In this document: positions 39,008 to 47,443 of the stretch, piece after piece | How the letters are laid out: the number at the start of each line of letters is the position of its first letter | How positions within the stretch are numbered: position 1 is the stretch's first letter | DNA from: Campylobacter concisus | GTDB lineage: Bacteria; Campylobacterota; Campylobacteria; Campylobacterales; Campylobacteraceae | Assembly (NCBI RefSeq): GCF_003049705.1 | Contig: NZ_PIRF01000001.1 | Coordinates: forward strand, 124,001-188,000 | Length of the DNA stretch: 64,000 nucleotides | Direction of reading: 5' to 3' | Position numbers and translations under genes: made by a program | The notes under the pieces: model-generated | What the model saw: the letters and a program-made list of their open reading frames with translations, nothing else | Database searches by the model: none | What the model was told of the DNA's origin: nothing

Positions 39008-39515
39008 TTAAATATTTCGCTTTATTGGCGATTTGAACTCTAGTTTAAATTTATACTCAAGACCTGCTAGATCAAGCTCTTTTTTGTCTATATGCTTTTG
39101 AGTGTTGTCTAGATCTTCACCGGAGTTTCTCTTATAAATTCCGGCTATTCGAGCAGCTTCTTCATCAGCATTTAAAACACAAAGTATATCGCATTTGCTG
39201 ATGCGCGAAAAAGGATACGCACTTGCATATATTACAATCTTTACAAACGGCATGATAAATTTAAAAAACGGTCTTAGCTCATCTTTGTGATCGGCTTTAA
39301 TTTTTACCCTTGTCCGTATAAAAAAAGAGATTTATACTCATTACACCATCGTCTATGACAGCGATCTGATGCGGCTTAAAGTCTACAAAACCTTTGCGCC
39401 TTAGTTCTTTGCAAAGTGTGCTTTTGTCGCTACCATGAAGTCCAGTAAGAGCGATTAAGGCTCGTTTTTTATCTTTTAAAATTTTTTTACAAGCCTCATT
39501 TAATGCTTCAAACAT
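39008..39515 (-). pseudogene. Frameshifted P-loop kinase-like gene
   Basis: Read on the minus strand, the first frame (39515 to 39297) gives 72 aa with a P-loop-like LTGLHGSDKSTLCKEL and stops at TAA. The continuing frame runs from about 39320 to 39008 and carries KADHKDELRPFFKF, IVIYASAYPFSRI and CDILCVLNADEEAARI. A run of seven T (39319-39325, as A on plus) lies at the junction; six or nine T would join the halves. Walker A has Asp where Gly is expected (GSDKST rather than GSGKST), hinting at decay. Together it would be about 167 aa, an adenylylsulfate- or sugar-kinase-like protein. The upstream deacetylase stop touches its start. Confidence 0.7.
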
Positions 39516-40312
39516 TATTTATAGCCCCTATTCCTAAAATCTGAGTAAAATTTGCCAATAAATGGAGTTGAATAAATAAAAAGCTTCTTTTTGATCCTAA
39601 AAATGTAGTCGTTCTCACTCTTTGCATTGTTTGATATATCTATGCGTCTTATCTTAAATTTATCATCTCCTACGCAAAATCCACCGTCTATTACACTAAA
39701 GGCAAAATCATAATAATCTCTCACAACTTTTAGTGAAAGCTCGTTAAAATGCCCTTTGGGAAAGCAAAATCCAAATTCTTTTTTTTCAGGAAAAAGCTCT
39801 TTTATTTTAGTAAGCGAGCTTGAAAATTCCTCTCTTAACTTTGCTTCATCGTTGCTTTTGCAAGAAAAGTGGCTGGCTGTATGGCTGTCAAACTCAAAAA
39901 GCCCACTCTCTTGCATCTGCCTGATCTCGTCTAAATTTAAAAAATACTCACCATCTTTTTCGTAGTCTATTTCTTTATGTTTTTTAAATGCAAAGTCGTA
40001 ATCTTGCCTTTTAAAATCTTTAATCTTATCTGTTATCAAAAAGCAAACAGCTGGGGTATTTAGCTCTTTTAAGATAGGAAATGCAAATTTATAGTTATCA
40101 AAATACCCATCATCAAAGGTTAGTAAAATACTCTTTTTAGAAGCCTTTACTCGGCCGCTAGCAATATCTTTAAACTGGCTGTAGTTTATAAATTTATAGC
40201 CCTCATCTAGAGCCATAAGAAGTGCTTTTCTAAATAGCTCCGGCTTAATGGCAAAGTCGTTTTCATTGTTATTACAGTGGTGCATCGTTAGCACGCAAAC
40301 TGGGTAGTTCAT
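39515..40312 (-). CDS. Polysaccharide deacetylase (CE4 family), second copy type
   Basis: 265 aa. Metal motif LLTFDDGYFDNYKFAFP near 62 and DSHTASHFSC near 142. It has the same layout as the protein at 37425-38195 but is clearly diverged. It overlaps the GT4 gene upstream by four bases and touches the broken kinase gene downstream. Likely cytoplasmic sugar deacetylation in lipooligosaccharide synthesis. Confidence 0.82.
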   Translation of the reverse strand: MNYPVCVLTMHHCNNNENDFAIKPELFRKALLMALDEGYKFINYSQFKDIASGRVKASKKSILLTFDDGYFDNYKFAFPILKELNTPAVCFLITDKIKDFKRQDYDFAFKKHKEIDYEKDGEYFLNLDEIRQMQESGLFEFDSHTASHFSCKSNDEAKLREEFSSSLTKIKELFPEKKEFGFCFPKGHFNELSLKVVRDYYDFAFSVIDGGFCVGDDKFKIRRIDISNNAKSENDYIFRIKKKLFIYSTPFIGKFYSDFRNRGYK

Positions 40313-41382
40313 TTTTGCTCCAGTAAATTTTTAATAGCCTCTTTTAGCGCCTTATGACTAAAGTTTTCATCTACAAATTTAAAGGCATTTTGTGAGTAAA
40401 TTTTGGCTTTTTCAGGCTCGTCTATCAGCTCTAAAATACACTCTTTTAGAGAAACCTCATCTAAATTTTTAGCACAAAGCCCACGCTCTTTGTCTTTAAC
40501 TAGCACGTTCATTGGGGCGTTATCATAGACTACGACCGGCACTTTTGAGCTCATTGCTTCAAGCAATACAGTACCAAGCCCCTCAGAGTGCGAAGCAAAT
40601 ACGTAGATGTCAAAACTTTTTATAACATTTGCCGCGTCATTTCTAAATCCAGTAAATATGATCTTATCTTTTTTGCTAAAAATAGAGGCAATCTCGTTTT
40701 TTGTGCTTTCGCTGATATTTCCTGCAAAAACTATTGTGGCGTCCTTCTCTTTTAAAATTTCTTTTGCAGCAATTGCAAAGTCATAGACACCTTTCTTGCG
40801 GTAAAGAGAGGTAAAAGTACCGATGACTAGCTCATCTTGAGAGATATTAAACTCATCTCTAAAAGTGCTTTTTGTGCTATTAATCTTTTCAACATCAACC
40901 GTGCTTGGCATAAAAAAGAGCCTATCTTCGCTAACACCGATGCTTAGCAGATACTCCTTAACGCTAGTTGAGATGTACAAAATTTTATCAAAAAGCTTTT
41001 TGTGCATAAATTTAGAAACAAGCCCTTTTATCGGAAAGAGATTATGTCTTTCTTTATAAAATTTAATGCCTTTTTTGCGATATTTCAGCCCAGCTATGGC
41101 GCCGACCCAGCTATCAGTAGAGCCATGCGTAATCACAACATCTATCTTGTTTGAGCTTATCGCTTCACAAAACGCTGGCACGCTTTTATGAAAATTTTTC
41201 TTATTCATCTCTTGTGCTATAACGCTAAAGCCTTCTTCTTTTGCAATACTTTCTATCTGAGAATTTGGGTTGCAAAAAAGTATGACATTGTGACCCATCT
41301 CACGCATAAAACGCATCTCATTTAGTGTCTTGTTTTGCTCGCCACCCCAATTAAAAAGTGTCTGCGTGTGAAGAATATTCAT
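40309..41382 (-). CDS. Glycosyltransferase family 4 (GT-B)
   Basis: 357 aa. N-terminal TLFNWGGEQNKTLNEM (acceptor loop) and C-terminal VIGTFTSLYRKKGVYDF and SHSEGLGTVLLEAMSS (nucleotide-sugar binding with E-x7-E). Same family as 36379-37428. Four bases separate it from the heptosyltransferase-like gene upstream. Confidence 0.86.
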   Translation of the reverse strand: MNILHTQTLFNWGGEQNKTLNEMRFMREMGHNVILFCNPNSQIESIAKEEGFSVIAQEMNKKNFHKSVPAFCEAISSNKIDVVITHGSTDSWVGAIAGLKYRKKGIKFYKERHNLFPIKGLVSKFMHKKLFDKILYISTSVKEYLLSIGVSEDRLFFMPSTVDVEKINSTKSTFRDEFNISQDELVIGTFTSLYRKKGVYDFAIAAKEILKEKDATIVFAGNISESTKNEIASIFSKKDKIIFTGFRNDAANVIKSFDIYVFASHSEGLGTVLLEAMSSKVPVVVYDNAPMNVLVKDKERGLCAKNLDEVSLKECILELIDEPEKAKIYSQNAFKFVDENFSHKALKEAIKNLLEQK

Positions 41383-41386
41383 CTGC

Positions 41387-42448
41387 CTATCCTAAAATTT
41401 CTTTTATTTTGGCTTTTATTTTTGGCATTTCGTCGCTAAAATCCATCAAGGTCTTTTCTATACCATGCTTTGCTATGCCCTCTTTATCGCAAGGCACAAA
41501 GTCCCAGTCTTTTTGATAGACGATGTGTTTGCCCATACTTTGGATGCCATTTTGCGCTGTGTAGCCATTTTCCATGAGTGAGTTATCCCAAGGCCCCCAC
41601 TCAAAAGCATTGCTTGGACCAAAAAAAGCGATCACAGGCACGTCGTTTGCTGCGGCTATGTGCATGATGGCGGTATCAACACCGATAAAAAGGCTTGAAT
41701 GCTTTGATAGGGCGATCGTTTGTTTCAAATTTAGCTTACCGCCTAAATTTATAGGCTCACTTTTGCAAATTTTTAGCACGCTTGCTAGCTTTTCTAGCTC
41801 ATTTTCTTTATTGTCGCTTGTTAGCACGACCTTTACACCAAGCTCATTTTCGCAGTAGTCGATGAGCTCTGCCATGCTCTCATCATTTCCGCATTTAAAC
41901 ATCCAGCGGCTTGTAAGATGCATATGTACAAAGCGTTTTGGTAAATTTAGATGCTCCACACTCTCGTCTGAAAATACGCTCACCTTTTTGCTAACTGGTT
42001 CAAATCCCAAAGCCCTTAGAGCGTTTAGATTATGATCGATAGTATGTGAAAAATTTTCGTAGTATTTAGCCTTGACGTTTAGAAGTTTATTTATTGATTG
42101 ATTTTTGCCAAGAAAGCCTACTATTTTTTTGATCTTTGCATATTTTGAGATGATGATGCCGCGATCCCCCGTGGTTGTTTGCACGGCAATATCGTATTTT
42201 TCTTTTTTAATGGCTTTTATAAATTTTATCTCGGTAATTAGTTTTTTAAAAAAGCCAGAATTTGCACTTTGTCTATCGTAAATGTGGATTTTTTTTATGT
42301 AAGGATTTCCTTCGATCATTACTTCTGTACCTTTGTTTAGAGCAAAGTCGATGGTTGCATCTGGGTAGTAGTGGTGCAAATTTTCAATGAGCGGCGTAGT
42401 CAAAAGCACGTCGCCGATGTTTCTAAATTTAATTACAAGTATTTTCAT
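41387..42448 (-). CDS. Glycosyltransferase family 9 (heptosyltransferase, WaaQ-like)
   Basis: 353 aa from ATG 42448, chosen because it overlaps the upstream stop as ATGA; a TTG further up adds five residues. N-terminal ILVIKFRNIGDVLLTTPLI and C-terminal SSLFIGVDTAIMHIAAANDVPVI carry the ADP-heptose-binding pattern. The motif GPSNAFEWGPW fits WaaQ (heptosyltransferase III). It would add a branch heptose to the inner core. Confidence 0.84.
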   Translation of the reverse strand: MKILVIKFRNIGDVLLTTPLIENLHHYYPDATIDFALNKGTEVMIEGNPYIKKIHIYDRQSANSGFFKKLITEIKFIKAIKKEKYDIAVQTTTGDRGIIISKYAKIKKIVGFLGKNQSINKLLNVKAKYYENFSHTIDHNLNALRALGFEPVSKKVSVFSDESVEHLNLPKRFVHMHLTSRWMFKCGNDESMAELIDYCENELGVKVVLTSDNKENELEKLASVLKICKSEPINLGGKLNLKQTIALSKHSSLFIGVDTAIMHIAAANDVPVIAFFGPSNAFEWGPWDNSLMENGYTAQNGIQSMGKHIVYQKDWDFVPCDKEGIAKHGIEKTLMDFSDEMPKIKAKIKEILG

Positions 42449-43149
42449 TTTATATATTTCCAAAATGTGTACTGGGCGTAAAGTCTGGCTATGACGTAGC
42501 CAGTAAAGCCCTCTTTAAAGCCACCTTTTAGCACGTAAAGCTTAAAAAATGTCCACGCTGGGCTTGTAAGCGCCTTTAGTAAATTTCTTTTTGCGCCCAT
42601 GCTTGAGTAGCGATTTTGCTTAGCTATAAACTGCTCGATGCTCTCATATGCATAGTGTAAGAAGTGATTTTTAAGCGCGCCAAGCCTTTGTGAGCCGTCA
42701 TTTAAAACGACCTTTTCATGCACAGCTCTGCCATCAAATTTGGCAAAATTTTTGTTAAAAAGCCTCACTGTGTAGTCTGGATAGAGCCCCATATTTTTGA
42801 TCGCTTTGCCAAAGAAAAAATTTAGCCTAGCTACGTTGTAGGCCATAAATTTTGGCTCTTTTAGCGTATCTATGATCTCGTTTTTAAGTTCATCCGTGAT
42901 CACCTCATCACTATCAAGCACAAAGATCCACTCGTTTTTGGCTAGATCCACACCCTTTTGCTTTTGTGCGCCAAATCCAAGCCAAGCTTGCTCGTGAAAT
43001 TCCACGTTGCTAAAGCCATCACAAATTTGCCTTGTGCTATCTTTTGAGCCGCTATCAACCACGATGACCTCATCAGCAAATTTAGCGCTATCTAACACCT
43101 CTTTTAGGTATTTTTCGCTGTTAAAAGTTAAGATGACAACGCTTAGCAT
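42445..43149 (-). CDS. Glycosyltransferase family 2 (WaaE/KdtX-like)
   Basis: 234 aa, short GT2. SVVILTFNSEKYLKEVLDS, VVDSGSKDST and FVLDSDEVI are donor and metal motifs; ARLNFFFGKAIKNMG and GRAVHEKV match the WaaE/LgtF type that puts beta-1,4-glucose on heptose I. It overlaps the acyltransferase gene by seven bases. Confidence 0.84.
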   Translation of the reverse strand: MLSVVILTFNSEKYLKEVLDSAKFADEVIVVDSGSKDSTRQICDGFSNVEFHEQAWLGFGAQKQKGVDLAKNEWIFVLDSDEVITDELKNEIIDTLKEPKFMAYNVARLNFFFGKAIKNMGLYPDYTVRLFNKNFAKFDGRAVHEKVVLNDGSQRLGALKNHFLHYAYESIEQFIAKQNRYSSMGAKRNLLKALTSPAWTFFKLYVLKGGFKEGFTGYVIARLYAQYTFWKYIK

Positions 43150-44036
43150 TCATACTCTTTTTCGTAAAATCTCTTAAATCTTTGGTGAAACCAAAAGTAC
43201 TCCTCAGGCCTTGCTCTAACCACCTCTTCGCACGCGCTGCACTGCATTTGCGTTACTTTTTGCACCGCCTCTTCTTTGTCAAATTTATTTATATCAATGG
43301 CTGGCGAAAAGCAAATTTCACTTATATTTTCATCTTTTTGATAGATAAATGCATTAATTATTAGTGCGTTTGTTTTTTGAGCTAACACGCTTGCAGCTGG
43401 TGTGTGAAGCACATCCTTGTCAAAAAATTTCACCTTTATGCCATCTTTTGGAGCGGTATTTTGATCGACTAAAATTCCCACTATTCGCCTAGCTTTTAGC
43501 GCTTTTAAAATATCTTTTGCACCGCCATCTTTGTCAATGAGCTCCACGTCAAACTGCGATCTGTTCGCCTTTAAAATTTCATTCATGACGCCACTATCAA
43601 GCTTTCTACCAAGTACTGAGACTGCACCAAAACGAGCGGCCATTGCTAGACTAAAAAGCTCCCACTGCCCAAAATGCGCAGTTGCAACGATAATAGGACG
43701 ATCAAGCTTAAGCGCTTCAAGCAGATTATGCTCATTTTTAAAACTAACTTTTTCAAGCACTTTTTGCTTTGTCGTGTTTTGATTGAGGATAAAATTTATA
43801 CCAAGATATTTTGCAAAGTTGTAGTAGCATTTTTTAGCGATCTCTAGCTTCTCTTCCTTGGTTTTTGACTCACCAAATGCAAGATTTAAATTTGTCATAA
43901 CGATATGAAATCTCTTTTTTTTAAGTTTCATAAACGCAAATGCTAAAAATTTAGCAAGTAAATCTCTAAGTGAGCTAGGCAGTAAAAATATAAAAAATTT
44001 TAAAGTATAAAAGCTAGCCAGATAGAGCCTATCCAT
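43143..44036 (-). CDS. htrB: Lipid A acyltransferase (LpxL/HtrB family)
   Basis: 297 aa with one N-terminal membrane segment. HxxxxE catalytic motif in ATAHFGQWELF near 118 and GILVDQNTAPKDG near 187 are family hallmarks. It transfers a secondary acyl chain to the Kdo-lipid A precursor at the inner membrane. It overlaps waaC by eight bases; waaC-htrB-GT order is as in C. jejuni. Confidence 0.92.
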   Translation of the reverse strand: MDRLYLASFYTLKFFIFLLPSSLRDLLAKFLAFAFMKLKKKRFHIVMTNLNLAFGESKTKEEKLEIAKKCYYNFAKYLGINFILNQNTTKQKVLEKVSFKNEHNLLEALKLDRPIIVATAHFGQWELFSLAMAARFGAVSVLGRKLDSGVMNEILKANRSQFDVELIDKDGGAKDILKALKARRIVGILVDQNTAPKDGIKVKFFDKDVLHTPAASVLAQKTNALIINAFIYQKDENISEICFSPAIDINKFDKEEAVQKVTQMQCSACEEVVRARPEEYFWFHQRFKRFYEKEYEC

Positions 44037-45003
44037 TTAGCAGCCTTTTTGCAAAATTTGCAATCGTTTCTGGGAAAATCTCTCTTATGCAAAAGTCGTT
44101 TTTATCGATACTTCTGGCGTCTATTTGCTTGCCCATATCTATAACTAAATTTTTATCCGTGATGTAAGCATTTCTGTGGCTTGGACGGTTGCCAAAAAGA
44201 GTGATAGAAGGCCTATTCATCGCCCAAGCAAGGTGCGTTAGACCACTATCGTTGCCGATTATCAGATCGCAGCTTGTAATGAAGCTTATCATTTCTTTTA
44301 TGCTAAGTTTTTCAAGTAGCTTTGCTGAGGTGCCTGAGATGATCGCCTCAGCCCTTACTTTCTCGCTCTCACTTCCGTAGCAAAGATAAATTTCGCATCC
44401 ATCAAGTAGCCTGATCACATCTTTAAATTTGTTATAAATTTTGCTCTCTTCGCTTGCAAAGGCAGCAATCAAAACGCGTTTTTTACCACTTTCATTTTTA
44501 TAAATTTCACTTACTTCAAAGCAAGGTGCTTTTTCTAAAATTTCACTTGCTTCAAAGCTAAAATTTAGAGCGTATCCAACAAGGCTTAAATTTCTAACTA
44601 TGATATTTTCATTGTAGTCGATCTTAAATTTATGCTTGTAAAGCCTAGCTGCGATCTTTTCTTTGACGCTTTCTCTGCTAAAGCCATAAGTTTGCTTGCC
44701 TATTATTTTTGCGACGACAGCTGATTTAAAAAGTCCTTGTAGATCGATCACTTTGTCAAATTTACCAAGCGTTTTTAGTATCTTGTAGCTTTGTTTAAAG
44801 CTTTGTTTAAGTGGTAAAACGACTAGCTCGTCGATAAGCGGATGATCTTTTAAAAGGCTTGCAAAACGAGCATCAACTAGCCATGTGATATGGGCATTTG
44901 GATGGTACTTTTTGATAAACTGAAGCACAATAGCTGCGTGCACGATATCCCCAAGAGCGGAGAGTTTGACGATGGCTATTTTTAGTTGATTTTTGTTTTG
45001 CAT
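44029..45003 (-). CDS. waaC: Heptosyltransferase I
   Basis: 324 aa GT9. N-terminal IAIVKLSALGDIVHAAIVLQ is the WaaC signature, and CDLIIGNDSGLTHLAWAMNRP and TLFGNRPSHRN bind ADP-heptose. It adds the first heptose to Kdo. It is the first gene of the minus-strand core run that continues to about 39.0 kb. Confidence 0.93.
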   Translation of the reverse strand: MQNKNQLKIAIVKLSALGDIVHAAIVLQFIKKYHPNAHITWLVDARFASLLKDHPLIDELVVLPLKQSFKQSYKILKTLGKFDKVIDLQGLFKSAVVAKIIGKQTYGFSRESVKEKIAARLYKHKFKIDYNENIIVRNLSLVGYALNFSFEASEILEKAPCFEVSEIYKNESGKKRVLIAAFASEESKIYNKFKDVIRLLDGCEIYLCYGSESEKVRAEAIISGTSAKLLEKLSIKEMISFITSCDLIIGNDSGLTHLAWAMNRPSITLFGNRPSHRNAYITDKNLVIDMGKQIDARSIDKNDFCIREIFPETIANFAKRLLNG

Positions 45004-45026
45004 TGATCACTTTAGATATAAATTTT

Positions 45027-45035
45027 TGGTATGAT
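45027..45035 (+). promoter_or_regulatory. Extended -10 promoter of the exonuclease gene
   Basis: TGGTATGAT (TGn plus TATGAT), 31 bases before the start at 45067, in the 63-base divergent gap with waaC. Confidence 0.5.
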
Positions 45036-45066
45036 TTTAAAAAAAAATGCTTAAAAAAGGGCTAAA

Positions 45067-46098
45067 ATGGCGAAAAGTTACATCTGTGTCTTTGACTGCG
45101 AAACGATACCTGATGCAAATTTGATAAGAAAAATTTATGGCATTGACGGGAGCAATGAAGATGTGAGCGTGCAAGCGATGGCGCTGCAAAAAGAGGCCAG
45201 TGGGAGTGAGTTTTTGCCTGTGATGTTTCATAGAGTCGTGGCGATCTCTGCAGTAATGGCTGATGAGTACGGCAAATTTTTAAAAGTTAGCACGATGGAT
45301 GGTAAGGATGAGCGCGAGATCATCGCTAAATTTTTAAAATTTATAAATGACTATAACCCAAGGCTTGTTAGCTTTAATGGCCGTGGTTTTGATCTACCTA
45401 TGCTAATGGTGCGTGCGATGCGCTACAACCTAAACGCGGCGGCGTATTACGAGAGCGAAAACAAAGAGCTAAACAAAAATAAATGGGAAAACTATAGAGC
45501 CAGATATTCGCCTAAATTTCATCTTGATTTGCTTGATTTTATAAGCGATTTTGGAAGCGTAAGAGGGCTAAAGCTTGATACGCTTTGTGCTAGCTTAAAT
45601 TTACCTGGCAAGTACGACGTGCACGGCGATCAGGTGCTTGAGCTATACTATGCAGGAGAGCTTGATAAGATCAACGAATACTGCGAAAGCGACGTGCTTA
45701 ATACCTACTGGCTCTTTTTAAAATTTGAACTTTTACAGGCAAATATCTTACAAGACGACTACATAAATCACCTAAACGTGATGAGTGAATTTCTAGCCAA
45801 AAACTGCGCTCACAGAGGATACACTGAGGTCTTTTGCACTGCGATAAGTGATGAGCTGGCTAGACTTAATGGCAAGCTTGATTATGAGATAAAGATCCAA
45901 AAAGAAGACGATGAAGAATTTGATGATTTTAGTGATCTTGACGGCACAAAAGATACGCCAGAGCAGCTAAATGAGCGTTTGGCAAGACAAGGGCTTGATG
46001 GGCTTTTAAAAAAAGCTAGTGAGGTTGCGTCAGCTGCCAAAAAAGACAAGAGTTTTTCTGAAGAGAAACTACCTGAAATAAATTTGGAGGAAGAATAG
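45067..46098 (+). CDS. Predicted 3'-5' exonuclease of the PolB type
   Basis: 343 aa. Exo motif I YICVFDCETIPD (residues 5-16) holds the metal-binding Asp and Glu. RLVSFNGRGFDLPML near 98 is motif II and NEYCESDVLNTYWLF near 204 is motif III, giving a complete DEDD active site. The family (DNA_pol_B_exo2-like) is a stand-alone relative of the proofreading domain of DNA polymerase B. The C-terminal third is acidic and low in complexity. It is the last ordinary gene before the accessory island. Confidence 0.84.
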   Translation: MAKSYICVFDCETIPDANLIRKIYGIDGSNEDVSVQAMALQKEASGSEFLPVMFHRVVAISAVMADEYGKFLKVSTMDGKDEREIIAKFLKFINDYNPRLVSFNGRGFDLPMLMVRAMRYNLNAAAYYESENKELNKNKWENYRARYSPKFHLDLLDFISDFGSVRGLKLDTLCASLNLPGKYDVHGDQVLELYYAGELDKINEYCESDVLNTYWLFLKFELLQANILQDDYINHLNVMSEFLAKNCAHRGYTEVFCTAISDELARLNGKLDYEIKIQKEDDEEFDDFSDLDGTKDTPEQLNERLARQGLDGLLKKASEVASAAKKDKSFSEEKLPEINLEEE

Positions 46099-46169
46099 AA
46101 ATTCTACGCTTTTAGGTCGTAATGTATCTTTTGCTACTCTATGGAATTAATATCCTGATCCGCGGAATA

Positions 46170-46481
46170 TCACGGGTACTCAAATCCAAATTCATACTCT
46201 TTTAAAACTCCATTAGAAAAGATGAATTTTTCATAATAGAGTGGCATGTCAAATTCTTGTAAGAGTTTGCTTTCATTTTGCTCAGTGATGTAGGTGACAA
46301 TAGAGGTGGCATTTTCTTCTTGCAGATCGTTTGGTTTACCTAGCTTCTTTAAAATTTGCTCTTGTTTGTCGCCAAGTTTGATGCCAGAATTTGTAGTGAA
46401 ATCTTTTATTATATTTGCTTTTCGCAAAATATTTCTGATGATAATTGGGTCACCTATGACTGCTAAGTTACCGTTACCCCA
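46170..46481 (-). pseudogene. 3' remnant of an exported-protein gene
   Basis: The frame opens after TAG (46482-46484) and ends at 46170. Its best start is a TTG at 46427, giving 85 aa. There is no signal peptide. IKLGDKQEQILKKLGKPNDL recalls the repeated helix-strand pattern of BamE/SmpA-like lipoproteins, but the fit is weak. The conserved-looking part runs past the TTG up to the stop (GNLAVIGDP), so the 5' end appears lost. It may be a remnant of an immunity gene of the neighbouring effector module. Confidence 0.45.
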
Positions 46482-46509
46482 CTATTTTCTGTTTGTTCAA
46501 ATTTTTAGT

Positions 46510-46566
46510 TCAATGTTTTATAGTAGCTTTGCTAGACATTAAGAGCTCAAAAACATATAAATTTTG
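46510..46566 (-). pseudogene. Short remnant resembling the LprI-like gene's signal peptide end
   Basis: On the minus strand this reads NLYVFELLMSSKATIKH and stop. The intact gene at 47906-48703 has NLYAFEPMMPGKATKKA at its signal-peptide end: 10 of 17 residues match, and 37 of 51 bases by eye. It is short, so chance is not excluded, but it lies in the same module and orientation. The stretch 46567-46615 shows nothing further. Confidence 0.4.
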
Positions 46567-46615
46567 TCCTATAAATATATTTACTTTTTAATATGTTACT
46601 CAAATTACCTAATTA

Positions 46616-47173
46616 CTACTTATTTTTATAAAAGTTTTTTCTCATGTCATTAAGAATTTTTGGAGTGATTTGATTTATATAAAGCCTATCTCTTTTATCA
46701 TGATACGTATAGTAATTTTCTACTTTACTAATCTTTTCGTCGCTCATATTTTCATCTATGTATCCAAATTTCCAAGTGTACTCATACAAATAAAATTCCG
46801 AGGCTAATTTTTTAAAAAGTATATAAAAATCTACTATATTTCCGTCTCTGTCTTGAGTCCCGTCTTTAAACTCAATTATATTACTATTAGCTGTAACACT
46901 CCACATGGACATATTGTCGTAACAAAAACTCCATTTTTTCATTTTCTCTTTGTAAATAATGGCGCACTCTTTTATTTCTATTGCCCGCCCCAGGTTATCC
47001 TCATTATAATTACGTAAAATCTTTACAGAATAGCTATCACTGCCTATTTTAAAATAATAGTTAGATACGTCTTTGTATTTAAAATTTGGTATTTCATCTT
47101 TTCCCATACCATTGCAAGCCAGCAATGATACTAATAAAAATGCACTATTTAAAAATTTGAAAAATTTCAGCAT
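46616..47173 (-). CDS. Putative lipoprotein, candidate immunity protein
   Basis: 185 aa from ATG 47173; the longer frame to 47242 is rejected because the signal peptide starts here. MLKFFKFLNSAFLLVSLLAC gives a lipobox LLAC with Cys20, so the mature protein is a lipid-anchored periplasmic protein. No domain is recognised: it is rich in Tyr, Lys, Asp and Asn, with FYILFKKLASEFYLYEY in the middle. Its start lies within the end of the orphan GH19 tail, the overlap expected of a toxin-tip/immunity pair. The immunity role is inferred from position only. Confidence 0.6.
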   Translation of the reverse strand: MLKFFKFLNSAFLLVSLLACNGMGKDEIPNFKYKDVSNYYFKIGSDSYSVKILRNYNEDNLGRAIEIKECAIIYKEKMKKWSFCYDNMSMWSVTANSNIIEFKDGTQDRDGNIVDFYILFKKLASEFYLYEYTWKFGYIDENMSDEKISKVENYYTYHDKRDRLYINQITPKILNDMRKNFYKNK

Positions 47174-47441
47174 TTCTAATCCTTGTGTAATTTTCTTTTT
47201 TATCTCTTTTGCTTTGGTTGTCGGTCCCCCTATTAATAACATAAGTTATTTTATCCACTACATTTTCATTATTTGAGTCATTTTTACTCTCATCTGCTAT
47301 TTTATGCAGATTATTAGAAAGCCAAAACCATGCAGCACTCATTATCGCGTACTTTCCATATTCGGCTACTAAAGTTGGATTTTCTACTATATTATCTTCA
47401 GTATTAAAATTTTTATTAATATAGTTATTAAAAAAATGCAA
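47145..47441 (-). pseudogene. Orphan C-terminal tail of a GH19 lysozyme/chitinase domain
   Basis: 98 codons from a TTG, directly after the frameshifted gene's stop. It matches the last 80 residues of the large effector (48715-52275): about 43 of 79 aligned positions are identical by eye, including NPxLVAE, SAAxFW, KIADESK and the RIR-A-IF end. The catalytic upstream half of GH19 (CAVE and YRGRGIIQITGRE) is missing, and NGG has become NRG. It therefore cannot be an enzyme alone. It looks like a displaced or second toxin tip left by recombination. Confidence 0.7.
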
Positions 47442-47443
47442 AA

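Noticed and set aside
46099..46169. Possible attachment site or small RNA after the exonuclease gene
   Set aside because: Only a short CCGCGG-centred palindrome is visible, with no matching copy noted at the other island edge.
47174..47242. Upstream extension of the lipoprotein gene
   Set aside because: The added residues precede a clear signal peptide with lipobox and lie in the GH19 tail in another frame.
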